Below are positions 1-7,878 of a stretch of 45,576 bases of DNA, piece by piece. Below the pieces are notes generated by a model that was given only the letters and a program-made list of their open reading frames with translations, was not told where the DNA came from and ran no database searches. Source of the DNA: G020353235 sp964569555 (lineage in GTDB: Bacteria > Chloroflexota > Dehalococcoidia > Dehalococcoidales > JAUYDJ01); the NCBI GenBank assembly GCA_964569555.1, contig CAZMTT010000003.1:1-45576 (forward strand), given 5' to 3'. Position numbers and translations under genes: made by a program. The stretch's first letter is position 1; the number at the start of each line of letters is the position of its first letter.

Positions 1-2
1 AC

Positions 3-926
3 TATGGCACCACCTGGGACGACAGCACCCTGCTGGAGGAGGTAAAGCAGACCAATTTAGAGCGGGAGAAAAAAGATGGCCTCAAGCGTCACTTCCGCTA
101 TGACTGGCAGGAAGTAGCCCGCTACAACCCCGATTATCTCGCCTATGTTGAGGCGGAGCAGGAGCGCCTCGGCGAAAACCACCCCCTCTTTCTCAGCCAG
201 TATCGGCTGATGCCGGTCCACGGGGGCGGCGGTTACCTCAGCCCCCAGCAGCGCTCGCAGCTTCAGGGGGAGCACTCGCGAAGGCACCACCCTGAGCCCG
301 GTAGCATCTACATTGCCGGGATTGACCTGGCCGGGGAGGCGGAGACCGAAGAAGGCGCCAGCCTGAGAGCCCTAAAGCCACGGCAGGATTCAACCGTGGT
401 TACTATCGGTGAGCTTGATTTCTCGGTGTGCCGTGGCCTTCAGAAGCAGCCCGGAGTTAAGGTGGTCGAGCATTACTGGTGGACGGGCCGCAGGCATGCC
501 GAGCTCTATCCTCAGCTGGTTGATATCCTGAAATCGGTCTGGGGCTGCCGCCGCATAGTTATCGATGCTACCGGGGTCGGTCAACCGGTCAGCTCGTTTC
601 TGAGGCAGGCGCTGGGGGCTAAAGTGTCTCCCTTTATCTTTACCGCCCCGTCAAAGTCGGAGCTGGGCTTCAATCTGCTGGCCGCCGTTAATTCAGGAAG
701 GCTGAAGATGTACTGCGGCGATGGCTCATTAGAATATCAGCAGTTCTGGTCGGAGATGGAAATGGCCCGGAGTCAGTACCGTCCCAGCCAGACAATGAAT
801 TTCTATGTTGACCCGGCCCGGGGGCACGATGATTTCCTGATGAGCCTGGCGCTGCTGGTTGAAGCGGCCACTATCTATACCCCCCGCGGGGCCAGGGGTA
901 GCCCGAAAACATTAAGCGGGGCCTAG
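3..926 (+). CDS. Phage terminase large subunit, C-terminal part (5' end outside window)
   Basis: The reading frame is open from the left edge, so the gene begins outside the window and only about 307 residues are seen. The first visible residues (YGTTWDDSTLLEEV) resemble the linker that follows the ATPase domain of large terminases. An RNase H-like nuclease domain follows, with three acidic strands: AGIDLAG, IVIDATGVGQ and GHDDFLMSLAL. This nuclease cuts concatemeric DNA during packaging into the prohead, and the missing N-terminal half would hold the Walker motifs. It is the first gene of a virion cluster, but a reverse-strand surface-protein operon separates it from the portal gene. Its stop codon lies in the centre of a 26-bp palindrome. 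The family call is firm; activity cannot be judged without the N-terminus. Confidence 0.88.
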   Translation, partial: YGTTWDDSTLLEEVKQTNLEREKKDGLKRHFRYDWQEVARYNPDYLAYVEAEQERLGENHPLFLSQYRLMPVHGGGGYLSPQQRSQLQGEHSRRHHPEPGSIYIAGIDLAGEAETEEGASLRALKPRQDSTVVTIGELDFSVCRGLQKQPGVKVVEHYWWTGRRHAELYPQLVDILKSVWGCRRIVIDATGVGQPVSSFLRQALGAKVSPFIFTAPSKSELGFNLLAAVNSGRLKMYCGDGSLEYQQFWSEMEMARSQYRPSQTMNFYVDPARGHDDFLMSLALLVEAATIYTPRGARGSPKTLSGA

Positions 927-937
927 GCCCCGCTTAA
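912..937. terminator. Perfect 26-bp palindrome over the terminase stop codon
   Basis: Each half-site is TTAAGCGGGGCCT or its complement, with no spacer, and the TAG stop of the terminase lies at the centre. It sits between convergent genes, so a hairpin terminator acting on the + strand transcript is the simplest reading. No long T-run follows, so a protein-binding palindrome is also possible. Confidence 0.45.
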
Positions 938-942
938 ATTAG

Positions 943-966
943 TTCCACCCCTTTTCAGAGGTGGAA
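943..966 (-). terminator. Inverted repeat downstream of the surface-protein operon
   Basis: The arms TTCCACC (943-949) and GGTGGAA (960-966) form a 7-bp stem with a 10-nt loop, just past the stop of the - strand surface-protein gene. On the - strand the hairpin is preceded by an A-run and followed by a weak T-rich stretch. It is a plausible but weak terminator. Confidence 0.35.
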
Positions 967-980
967 AAAACCCGGTATGA

Positions 981-2639
981 CTAGTATGAGTAGTAGGCGG
1001 TTCTCCGCCCCAGCCAGAAGCCGATAATCACCAGGAGAACGCCACCGAGTCCAATCAGGGTATACAGTACCCAGGTGGGCATGCCTTCCGCGCCGATAAT
1101 GGTCGGGGCGCCGACATAGAATTCCCCGGCGCCGGTCCAGGCGCTCTCGTTAGAGGCAGCGTCCACCGCTCTTATCCGCCAGTAGTAGGGCTCTTCTTTG
1201 GTGCGTGATTCCAGCTGTTCGGCTGAAGTGAGGGTATACCCCGACTTGGTGAGCCCTTTCTTCTCCAGCACCATGGCACTGGTGGCAAAGTCTTTGCTGG
1301 TGGCAATCTGGAGGGTGTAGGTTACCGGGGAGCTGTCGTCGGTGACATCGTCCCAGTCAAAGCTGACCGGCTGTTTTGGTTTGGCTCCCATTTGCGGCAG
1401 CAGTGGCTGGGGTGTTTGCGGGGCCACCGACTCCATGGTGAAGGTGAAAGGCTTGGTGGTGGTGCCGTCACCTACGGTGATAGTGTGTTCTCCATACTGG
1501 CTAGCCGGGGCGTTGAAGATAACGGCAAATATGCCGCTGGCCTGGACGGTAGCCGTGGTTGCCTGAGTGTCATCGTACTTGATGATTATGGTGACTCCCG
1601 GGGTAAAGCCGCCACCACTTACCGCGATAGGGGTGCCGACATTACCGGTAGTGGGCTCAAGCTTGACCGTGGTAGCGGCGATGCTGAACTTTGCCGTCGC
1701 CGTGTTATCATCCTCGTCGAATGCCTCCACATCATAGCTGCCTGACGCTACCGCCGGCACGGTAAAGTCAGCATCAAAGTTGCCGTCGCTATCCGTCGTG
1801 CCGCTGGCTAGCTCAGTCCCGTCAAGGTAGACGACAAAATCGGTCCTTTTGGCGAAGCCGGTGCCACTTGCGGTTGCCGTCTCATTGGCGTTGGCTTCGG
1901 TTGGGCTGAGGGTTAAGGCCGGCTCTACGGTAAAGGTTTCCTCGGGTTCAGCACCGGAATCCTCACCCAGAACTTTGATGGTGTGCTCCCCGGCGGTGCT
2001 TTCCGGGATAATGATGGTGCAGTCAAATTCACCGCTGCTATTGGTATCGGTATCACCGCTTTCAATATCTATCTCATCACCATCGTATTCTACGATGAAG
2101 TCCTCGCTATCGCCGAAGTCGACACCGGAAATATCCACCTCCGTGCCCGTCGGGCCATCCTCGGGGTCAATGGTAATCTCGCCACCACCGATAACGGTAA
2201 AATCGGCGATCGCCCTGATTCGGAGGCTGCCGTAGCGGGTAACATAGATGTAATGGGCGCCTGGGGTAACATCTTCGTCATCATCCCCGTCGTTCATGTC
2301 CGCAGGCACCTTGAAGTAGGTATCAATCTCGCCCTCATCGGAGTCTCCCTCATAGCCAACCCTGACCGTTTTCACTAGTTTGTAGGTATTCACCTCGGTA
2401 CCGATGTCATCGCTGGTGGAGGCGTCGTCCAGGGCGAAGTAGATATCCACAAACCGCTCAGTATCGGTGGTACTGGCCGTGAAATCTTCACCGGTGATGT
2501 CAATCCGGTCACCGATTTCACCCTCTTCCGGGTCAATTGTAATATCTCCGGCTAGGGCGGGTGTTGCCGGGATGACTGCCATCAGCAGGGAAAGAATCAG
2601 GGTAACGGTCAATATTCGCCAGATTTTAGTGTGTCTCAT
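981..2639 (-). CDS. Secreted, membrane-anchored IPT/TIG-type repeat protein (paralogue 1)
   Basis: This 552-aa protein has a standard signal peptide (residues 1-30, ending in PATPALA). At least four Ig-like repeats follow, each starting with a pattern like ITIDPEEGEIGDRIDITG, at about residues 32, 153, 240 and 325. A fibronectin-III-like domain (about 405-510) carries FDWDDVTDDSSPVTYTLQI and YYWRIRAVDAASNES. A C-terminal membrane helix (about 523-543) ends in a short cytoplasmic tail, GRRTAYYSY. The first repeats are very acidic. The protein is probably displayed outside the cell and anchored by its C-terminus; its ligand is unknown. It is last in a three-gene - strand operon with a close paralogue upstream. 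It sits inside the virion cluster and could be lysogenic-conversion cargo or a host insertion. Confidence 0.85.
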   Translation of the reverse strand: MRHTKIWRILTVTLILSLLMAVIPATPALAGDITIDPEEGEIGDRIDITGEDFTASTTDTERFVDIYFALDDASTSDDIGTEVNTYKLVKTVRVGYEGDSDEGEIDTYFKVPADMNDGDDDEDVTPGAHYIYVTRYGSLRIRAIADFTVIGGGEITIDPEDGPTGTEVDISGVDFGDSEDFIVEYDGDEIDIESGDTDTNSSGEFDCTIIIPESTAGEHTIKVLGEDSGAEPEETFTVEPALTLSPTEANANETATASGTGFAKRTDFVVYLDGTELASGTTDSDGNFDADFTVPAVASGSYDVEAFDEDDNTATAKFSIAATTVKLEPTTGNVGTPIAVSGGGFTPGVTIIIKYDDTQATTATVQASGIFAVIFNAPASQYGEHTITVGDGTTTKPFTFTMESVAPQTPQPLLPQMGAKPKQPVSFDWDDVTDDSSPVTYTLQIATSKDFATSAMVLEKKGLTKSGYTLTSAEQLESRTKEEPYYWRIRAVDAASNESAWTGAGEFYVGAPTIIGAEGMPTWVLYTLIGLGGVLLVIIGFWLGRRTAYYSY

Positions 2640-2685
2640 TTCCTTTTCCTCCTGGTTTGGTTTAAGTTGTCATTTAAGGCACTAG

Positions 2686-4218
2686 TTACGGTCGGTAATA
2701 GGCGGTTCTCCTTCCCATCCAGAATAGTAACAGACCAATCAATATGACCCCCAGTCCGATCAGGGTAAAAAGAACCCAGCCGCGCAGGGCGAAGGGGGCG
2801 CTAACATAGAACGACCGTGGCGTTGACCACAGGCTTTCGTTAGAGGCACCGTCTACCGCTTTCACCCGCCAGTAGTAGGGCGCTTTCTTGCTGACCGGCG
2901 CCAGCTGTTCGTCTTCAGTGAGGGTATATTCTGATATGTTGAGTCCGGCTTTTTCAAAGACTACGGAATCGGCGGGGAAGTCTTTACTGGTGGCAATCTG
3001 CAGCGCATAGGTCACCGGAGGGCTATCGTCGGTGACATCGGCCCAGTCAAAGCGCAGCGGTGAGTCTGCCTTAACCCCGGTCTCGGGTAGTTGTGGCGCT
3101 GGTGCCGGTGGTGCCTCCGACTCCATAGTAAAGATGAGCTGAAGGGCGTTGCTGCCGTCACTTGCCGTTATCACATGCTCACCGCTGACACTGGCCGGGA
3201 CATTGAAGGCAACCGAAAAGCTGCCGCCGCTACCCGCCGTGGCCAGAGCTATTTCCTGGTCGTCATAGTTGACGGTTACTGTCTTGCCCACCAGGAAACC
3301 GGCGCCGCTAACGATGAGCGGAGTGCCGACGTTGCCCGTGGTCTGGCTGAGAGAGACCTCAACAATGGTGAACATAGCCTTGGCCGAGTTTCTTGCTTCA
3401 TCCTCTGCCTTTACCTCGTAGGTACTGGACTTCATTGACGGTACTTTAAAGATAACCTCAAAGCTACCGTATTCACCGGTCTTGGCATGGGCGACCTCGG
3501 TGTTTTTGAGGTAGATGGTAATCACGCTCCTTTTGGTCAGACCGTGTCCGGCAGCGGTTATGGTATCAGCTACCGCTCCTGAGGTCGGGTCCAGGGTAAA
3601 GGACGGAATCACCGTAAAATCGGCTTCCGCGGAATTGCCTTCGGCACCCACGCCGCTAACCTCGTGCTTGCCGATGGCACTCTCCGGAATAGTAAAGCTG
3701 AAGCTGCACTCACCGGTAGCACTGGCGGTGGTCGTGCCTAGCTTTGATTTAATCCCGTCGTAGCGGTAGTAGAAGGTTACCAGTTTTTCCACATAGAACC
3801 CCTTGCCCTCAAGGGCTACGGTGGTGCCGACGGCTCCCTGGGTGGTGTCCAGCTTGATTTCGGTTTTGGCGATGATAAACGAACTCTGGGCGATGATAAA
3901 GTCAAACTCGCTTTTGACCGTAATCCAGGTTCTCCCCGGTGACGCACCGGCCGGGATGAGAAAATTAAAGCTGAAGCTCCCCGTTTCCGGCACCGTTAGC
4001 TCAGCCGTCTCGGTATCATCAAACAGTATCGAGACGGTATCACCAATATAAGAGTCAAAGTTGTTTCCGGTTATGGTCACCTTGGTCCCGATGGCACCTG
4101 AGCTTGGCGATAGGGTAATTAGTGGTGCCGCCAGGGCTGGTGTGGCCGGTATGACCGCCACCACCAGGGACAGGATTGAGCCTAGAGCCAGAATTCTAAG
4201 GGCTTTACCGTACCTCAT
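2686..4218 (-). CDS. Secreted, membrane-anchored IPT/TIG-type repeat protein (paralogue 2)
   Basis: This 510-aa protein has the same plan as the gene 46 nt downstream. It has a signal peptide ending in PATPALA at residue 30, and TIG-like repeats starting near residues 33 (ITLSPSSGAIGTKVTITG), 120, 205 and 290. A fibronectin-III-like domain (about 370-470) shares FDWADVTDDSPPVTYALQI and YYWRVKAVDGASNES. A single C-terminal helix precedes the tail GRRTAYYRP. The two proteins are clearly tandem duplicates. The signal peptide, the Fn3-like region and the membrane tail are the best conserved parts, while the Ig-like repeats have diverged. This pattern would fit a constant anchor with variable exposed domains. 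No enzymatic motif is seen. Confidence 0.85.
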   Translation of the reverse strand: MRYGKALRILALGSILSLVVAVIPATPALAAPLITLSPSSGAIGTKVTITGNNFDSYIGDTVSILFDDTETAELTVPETGSFSFNFLIPAGASPGRTWITVKSEFDFIIAQSSFIIAKTEIKLDTTQGAVGTTVALEGKGFYVEKLVTFYYRYDGIKSKLGTTTASATGECSFSFTIPESAIGKHEVSGVGAEGNSAEADFTVIPSFTLDPTSGAVADTITAAGHGLTKRSVITIYLKNTEVAHAKTGEYGSFEVIFKVPSMKSSTYEVKAEDEARNSAKAMFTIVEVSLSQTTGNVGTPLIVSGAGFLVGKTVTVNYDDQEIALATAGSGGSFSVAFNVPASVSGEHVITASDGSNALQLIFTMESEAPPAPAPQLPETGVKADSPLRFDWADVTDDSPPVTYALQIATSKDFPADSVVFEKAGLNISEYTLTEDEQLAPVSKKAPYYWRVKAVDGASNESLWSTPRSFYVSAPFALRGWVLFTLIGLGVILIGLLLFWMGRRTAYYRP

Positions 4219-4247
4219 CTGACCATCACCCCCTTGATACTCGCCGC

Positions 4248-4454
4248 CTACTTTATCAGCCTTTTTCGGGCACCACGCGTGGGAACATAGGTTCCGGCAA
4301 AGTTATCCAGGACATCTTTATTGATTAGCCAGGTATTGTGAATCTTTACCGCCGGCAGGTCCCCCTGTCGGCACAGCCGTTTTACCGTCTCGGGATGAAT
4401 CTTGAGACGGTGGCCGGCCTCAATGGTGTTAAAGTAATCATTCCAGGGTTCCAT
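4248..4454 (-). CDS. Excisionase/MerR-like helix-turn-helix protein
   Basis: This 68-aa protein consists almost entirely of a winged HTH of the excisionase (HTH_17) type. The core reads TIEAGHRLKIHPETVKRLCRQGDLPAVKI, followed by the wing NTWLINKDVLDNF and a basic tail. Such proteins bind DNA as phage excisionases or as small transcription regulators. It is the first gene of the surface-protein operon (29 nt before the next start) and lies next to a divergent control region with a perfect inverted repeat. Local regulation is therefore more likely than excision, because no integrase is visible. Residue-level homology cannot separate the two roles. Confidence 0.75.
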   Translation of the reverse strand: MEPWNDYFNTIEAGHRLKIHPETVKRLCRQGDLPAVKIHNTWLINKDVLDNFAGTYVPTRGARKRLIK

Positions 4455-4484
4455 AACTTACTACTAAAATATTGCTTTGTCAAA

Positions 4485-4513
4485 ATAATAATACAATAAA
4501 ACACTTTTGTCAA
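4485..4513 (-). promoter_or_regulatory. Sigma70-type promoter for the HTH/surface-protein operon
   Basis: On the - strand TTGACA (4513-4508) is followed by a 17-bp spacer and TATTAT (4490-4485), about 30 nt upstream of the HTH gene start. The -35 box overlaps the left arm of the inverted repeat at 4505-4528. Confidence 0.65.
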
Positions 4514-4528
4514 GTGCTGGTGACAAAA
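4505..4528. promoter_or_regulatory. Candidate operator: perfect 8-bp inverted repeat
   Basis: TTTTGTCA (4505-4512) and TGACAAAA (4521-4528) are exact inverse copies separated by 8 bp. A further half-site, TTTGTCA, lies at 4476-4482. The repeat covers the -35 box of the leftward promoter and ends 5 bp before the -35 box of the rightward promoter, so one bound protein could control both directions. The adjacent HTH protein (4248-4454) and the Cys-rich HTH protein (4604-4903) are the obvious candidate ligands. Confidence 0.6.
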
Positions 4529-4533
4529 TACCC

Positions 4534-4562
4534 TTGACGCAGTAGAACATATGTGCTATTTT
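4534..4562 (+). promoter_or_regulatory. Sigma70-type promoter for the rightward virion genes
   Basis: TTGACG (4534-4539), a 17-bp spacer and TATTTT (4557-4562) lie about 40 nt upstream of the gene at 4604. This is the only clear promoter ahead of the portal-to-tail gene run. Confidence 0.6.
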
Positions 4563-4603
4563 AGTGTTGCCGAGTTTAGACGCTATGCGGGCAGGTTTGG
4601 GCT

Positions 4604-4903
4604 ATGGAACCGGGGATAAAACGAGATGAGCTGGATTTGCCACCAGAGTACTGCCACTATCGTGATGAGGGTTGCGAGCTTGCCCGGTCTTGTCTTAATT
4701 GCCCCTTCCCCAAGTGTATCTATGATGAGCCTAGAGGCAGGCAGCGCTGGCTTAAGGGACAGCGGGATGGGGAGATAGTGCAACGATTCTATGCCGAGGG
4801 TAAGGGGGTAAAAGAGCTGGCCCTTGTCTTTGGCGTCAGCCGGCGAACCGTACAGAGGGCTTTGAAGAAACGCATCGCCGAGTTCTGCCAGCAGCCCCTT
4901 TAG
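4604..4903 (+). CDS. Cys-rich helix-turn-helix DNA-binding protein
   Basis: This 99-aa protein has an N-terminal cysteine cluster (C17, C24, C30, C33 and C38, around CLNCPFPKC) that could hold a metal ion. The C-terminal half has a helix-turn-helix (about 57-90), with DGEIVQRFYAEGKGVKELALVFGVSRRTVQRALK, of the resolvase/Mor-like kind. The basic linker between them (RGRQRWLKGQR) would suit DNA contact. It is the first rightward gene behind the divergent control region and precedes the portal by 47 nt. It may be the regulator of the virion genes; a packaging role (small terminase) is less likely given its position after the large subunit. The exact family is not recognised. Confidence 0.7.
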   Translation: MEPGIKRDELDLPPEYCHYRDEGCELARSCLNCPFPKCIYDEPRGRQRWLKGQRDGEIVQRFYAEGKGVKELALVFGVSRRTVQRALKKRIAEFCQQPL

Positions 4904-4950
4904 ACCTGACTGTGGGAAAAGAAAAGATTAAAAAGATTAAGAGGTAAACA

Positions 4951-6339
4951 ATGGGTGAAAGCTTCAGTCCGACCGTATTAAACCACCGGGATACCGACCG
5001 CATCAGGGGTTATCAGGAGTTACTGGATTTCTACCAGGGTGTTCACTGGCAGGGCCGGGAAAAGTGGGGGGAGAAGCACCTTACCTTTAACTATGCCAAG
5101 GTTTTCATCGATAAGATTACTTCCTACCTGATGTCGGGGATGAACTTTGTCGTTGAGGCGGTAGAGGACTCAGATGAAGCCAGGGAGAAGGCGCGCCGCG
5201 CCGAGCAGGTGCTGCACCGGATAAATGAGGAGAATAACCTGGAGCAGATTGACCTTGAGACCGAGATTGATTGTGCCATCCTCGGTGATGCCGGCTACAA
5301 GGTTATCTGGGACACGGATGCCAAGCGGGTGAGGGTTACCGCCCCCGATGTACAGGGTATCTATGCCTGGTGGTCGGGTGATGACACCTCACACCTGTGG
5401 CGGGTCGCCTCTAAATATAGCCTTTCCCGTGAGGAAGTCGAGATGCTCTATTCGGTGAAGAGCAAGGCGAAAGCGGTGACCGTTGTCGAACTGTGGACGG
5501 ACAATGACTTTGAACTCTATTTGGATAATAGCTTGGTGGACCGAAAACCCAACCCCTACGGGTTTATCCCCTTTATTCTCTATCCCAACTTAAGGGAGCC
5601 GAAGAAGTTCTGGGGTATCTCTGACCTGCTCCAGATTATGGAGCCGCAGCGGGAGCTTAACCGGGCGATGAGCCAGCTCTCCCGAATACTGGAGCTATCC
5701 GGCAACCCGATTGCGGTACTGGAGAATGTGGAGGAATCAGAAGATATCGCCGTCAGACCGGGGGCGGTCTGGAATATCCCCGAGGATGCCAAGGCCTATC
5801 TTTTAGACCTGCTTCAGGGTGGCGGGGTCGGCCTGCATATCGATTACATCAATTTGCTCTACCGCACCATGCATGATATCTCCGAGTCCCCCCGCTCCGC
5901 CTTCGGTGGCGCGGAGCGGGACCTGTCGGGGGTCGCCATGGAGTTTGACCTCCACCCCCTGCTGCAGAAGGTGCGGCGCAAGCGGATTATCCGCACCGCA
6001 TCTTATAACCGCCGCAATACTCTTATCCTGAAGCTGGTGGAGAAGTACCAGGGGGAGGACTTCGGTAACTACCGCCTGAGGGTAGTCTGGGGTCCGGTCC
6101 TGCCTCAGGACAGGACGCGAATGGTGGCTCATGAGCAAAGTTTAGTCCAGGCCGGGATTCATTCCCGGCGCCGGGCGATGGATGAAATCGGGGTGAAAGA
6201 CCCTGAGGCTGAATTCAACCGATGGCTTGAGGAGAGAGAGAACATCCTCAGGATGAATAAAGAGCTTGACGCCAGGTCAGTCCGAGGCGGAGCGAGAGAG
6301 AGAGCAGTAACATCTCTGGCGGCCGGCGTTGAGGAGTAA
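4951..6339 (+). CDS. Phage portal protein
   Basis: This 462-aa protein has the length and layout of SPP1 gp6-like portals. An N-terminal region (GYQELLDFYQGVHWQGREKWGEKHLTFNYAKVFIDKITSYLMSG) is followed by a mixed wing domain, a conserved segment ILYPNLREPKKFWGISDLLQIMEPQRELNRAMSQ near 205-240, and a helical clip/stem region with FGGAERDLSGVAMEFDLHPLLQKVRRKR (about 320-350). Portals form a dodecameric ring at one capsid vertex, through which the terminase pumps DNA. A good ribosome site (GAGGT) lies 6 nt before the ATG. The scaffold-like gene starts 16 nt after it. Quoted motifs are characteristic but the fold has not been tested. Confidence 0.88.
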   Translation: MGESFSPTVLNHRDTDRIRGYQELLDFYQGVHWQGREKWGEKHLTFNYAKVFIDKITSYLMSGMNFVVEAVEDSDEAREKARRAEQVLHRINEENNLEQIDLETEIDCAILGDAGYKVIWDTDAKRVRVTAPDVQGIYAWWSGDDTSHLWRVASKYSLSREEVEMLYSVKSKAKAVTVVELWTDNDFELYLDNSLVDRKPNPYGFIPFILYPNLREPKKFWGISDLLQIMEPQRELNRAMSQLSRILELSGNPIAVLENVEESEDIAVRPGAVWNIPEDAKAYLLDLLQGGGVGLHIDYINLLYRTMHDISESPRSAFGGAERDLSGVAMEFDLHPLLQKVRRKRIIRTASYNRRNTLILKLVEKYQGEDFGNYRLRVVWGPVLPQDRTRMVAHEQSLVQAGIHSRRRAMDEIGVKDPEAEFNRWLEERENILRMNKELDARSVRGGARERAVTSLAAGVEE

Positions 6340-6355
6340 GTTCAGGAGGTGAAAT

Positions 6356-6859
6356 TTGCCTGAAGATGAACTGAAGCAAGACCATAGTCCCGAGGGGGGC
6401 GAGCTTGAGGAACTGAAAGCCAGAATTGCCGAGCTGGAGGGGGCGGTGGCGGAAAAAGAGGCGGCGCTCAAAGGCAAGGATGGCCGGATTGACGAGGTAG
6501 AGCAGGCGGTAGCCGAGAAAGATAGCCAAGTGGCTACCTTGAAGCAGACTGTCGCCGAGCTGGAGGGAGCGCGGAATAAGGCGCAGGATTCTCTGGTTGA
6601 GGCCGTAATCAGTTACCGCAATGTGGTAGTTCAGGCTAACCCCGATATTCCCGAGGAGCTCATCAGCGGTGACACTATTGAGGCGATAGACCAGTCGGTG
6701 GTCAATGCCCGGGAGCTCATTAGCCGGGTAAAAGAGGGAATGGAAGCCGAGGCTTCTAAGTCTAGATTCCCCGCCGGCGCACCGCCCAGGATGTTGCCCG
6801 ACCTCACCGCCCTTTCTCCCCGGGAGAAGATTCAATACGCAATTGGAGGTAAAAATTAA
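6356..6859 (+). CDS. Capsid scaffolding-like coiled-coil protein
   Basis: This 167-aa acidic protein starts at TTG behind an excellent ribosome site (AGGAGGT). Residues 15-80 form heptad-rich coiled coil (LEELKARIAELEGAVAEKEAAL). The last part ends in PDLTALSPREKIQYAIGGKN. Its place directly between portal and major capsid genes, its size and its coiled coil match phage scaffolding proteins, which guide capsid assembly and then leave the prohead. The stop is immediately followed by the capsid ATG, indicating coupled expression. The scaffold role is inferred from position and composition, not from sequence identity. Confidence 0.7.
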   Translation: MPEDELKQDHSPEGGELEELKARIAELEGAVAEKEAALKGKDGRIDEVEQAVAEKDSQVATLKQTVAELEGARNKAQDSLVEAVISYRNVVVQANPDIPEELISGDTIEAIDQSVVNARELISRVKEGMEAEASKSRFPAGAPPRMLPDLTALSPREKIQYAIGGKN

Positions 6860-7780
6860 ATGGCTTTAACCCTAGCTGAAGCAAGCAAATTGTCCAATGA
6901 TATGCTACTGCAGGGGGTGGTGGAGACCATCGTCAAAGATTCCCCGATACTGCAGCAGCTGTCCTTCGTTGAGATTGTCGGTAACGGACTGACCTACAAC
7001 CAGGAGAAGACCCTGCCCAGCATCGATTTCTATGATGTCGGTGATGCCTGGGCTGAGTCCACGCCCACCTTTGAGCAGAAGACAGCCAACCTGAAAATTA
7101 TGGGCGGTGACGCCGATGTCGATAACTTCCTCAAGGCGACCCGTTCTAATCTGCAGGATCTGGAGGCAGCCGTGGTTGAGCTCAAGGCCAAGGCGCTCAA
7201 GGATAAGTTCGAGGAAAACTTTATCTATGGCGACTCGGTCACCAATGCCAAGCAGTTTGACGGGGTAAGAATGCTGATTGACACCACCTCGGCTTCCGAC
7301 CAGGTGATTGCGGCCGGGGCGACCGGGGCTACCCTCACCCTGTCCATGCTGGATGAGCTGATTGACGCCGTGAAGGGGGGCAAGCCCGACCTGCTCCTGA
7401 TGAGCCGCCGCTCCCGGCGTAAGGTCAACGCCTTGGTCAGGGCTGCCGGCAGCATGATGGAGACCGACCGGGATAAGTGGGGCAACTTCGTCCAGTTCTG
7501 GGACGGCATCCCCATCGGGGTCAATGACTGGATACTGGATACCCATGTGCTCACTGGGAGCGTTGAGACCGCCACCACCGGTGGCACCTGCTCCACGATT
7601 TATGCCTTCCAGATGGGGGAAGGCGCCCTTTGCGGGCTAACCGGCCCGGGACAGCTGACCGTAGAGCCGATTGGCTCCCTGGAGACCAAAGATGCTTCCC
7701 GCACCAGAATTAAATGGTATGTTTCCCTGGCCCTGTTTAGCTCAATCAAGGCGGCGGCACTCATTGGTGCCCAGGACTAG
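6860..7780 (+). CDS. Major capsid protein (HK97-fold type)
   Basis: This 306-aa protein begins MALTLAEASKLSNDMLLQGVVETIVKDSPIL. It continues with GLTYNQEKTLPSIDFYDVGDAW (an N-arm/E-loop-like region), then ALKDKFEENFIYGDSVTNAKQFDGVRMLI, and PDLLLMSRRSRRKVNALVRA. This is the order seen in HK97-fold coat proteins of many tailed phages. The C-terminal part (VEPIGSLETKDASRTRIKWYVSLALFSSIKAAAL) matches the final A-domain strands. Subunits would assemble the icosahedral shell around the scaffold. No N-terminal delta domain or protease gene is seen, in line with a separate scaffold. GGAGGT lies about 10 nt upstream of the ATG. Confidence 0.85.
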   Translation: MALTLAEASKLSNDMLLQGVVETIVKDSPILQQLSFVEIVGNGLTYNQEKTLPSIDFYDVGDAWAESTPTFEQKTANLKIMGGDADVDNFLKATRSNLQDLEAAVVELKAKALKDKFEENFIYGDSVTNAKQFDGVRMLIDTTSASDQVIAAGATGATLTLSMLDELIDAVKGGKPDLLLMSRRSRRKVNALVRAAGSMMETDRDKWGNFVQFWDGIPIGVNDWILDTHVLTGSVETATTGGTCSTIYAFQMGEGALCGLTGPGQLTVEPIGSLETKDASRTRIKWYVSLALFSSIKAAALIGAQD

Positions 7781-7878
7781 ATTAGGCTGGCGGTTGAATT
7801 TTGGCAACCGCCACCCAAGCCGGGATGGGAGAGCTGGGGAACAGACTCCAGCCTCCTGTCCCGAATAAGGAGGAGATG

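Noticed and set aside
1342..2378. Open frames on the + strand across the surface-protein gene
   Set aside because: They are antisense shadows of the repetitive - strand gene, with no ribosome sites and no family resemblance.
4604..4903. Small terminase subunit
   Set aside because: It has an HTH and lies near the portal, but it is downstream of the large subunit and behind its own promoter, and the Cys cluster is not typical of small terminases.
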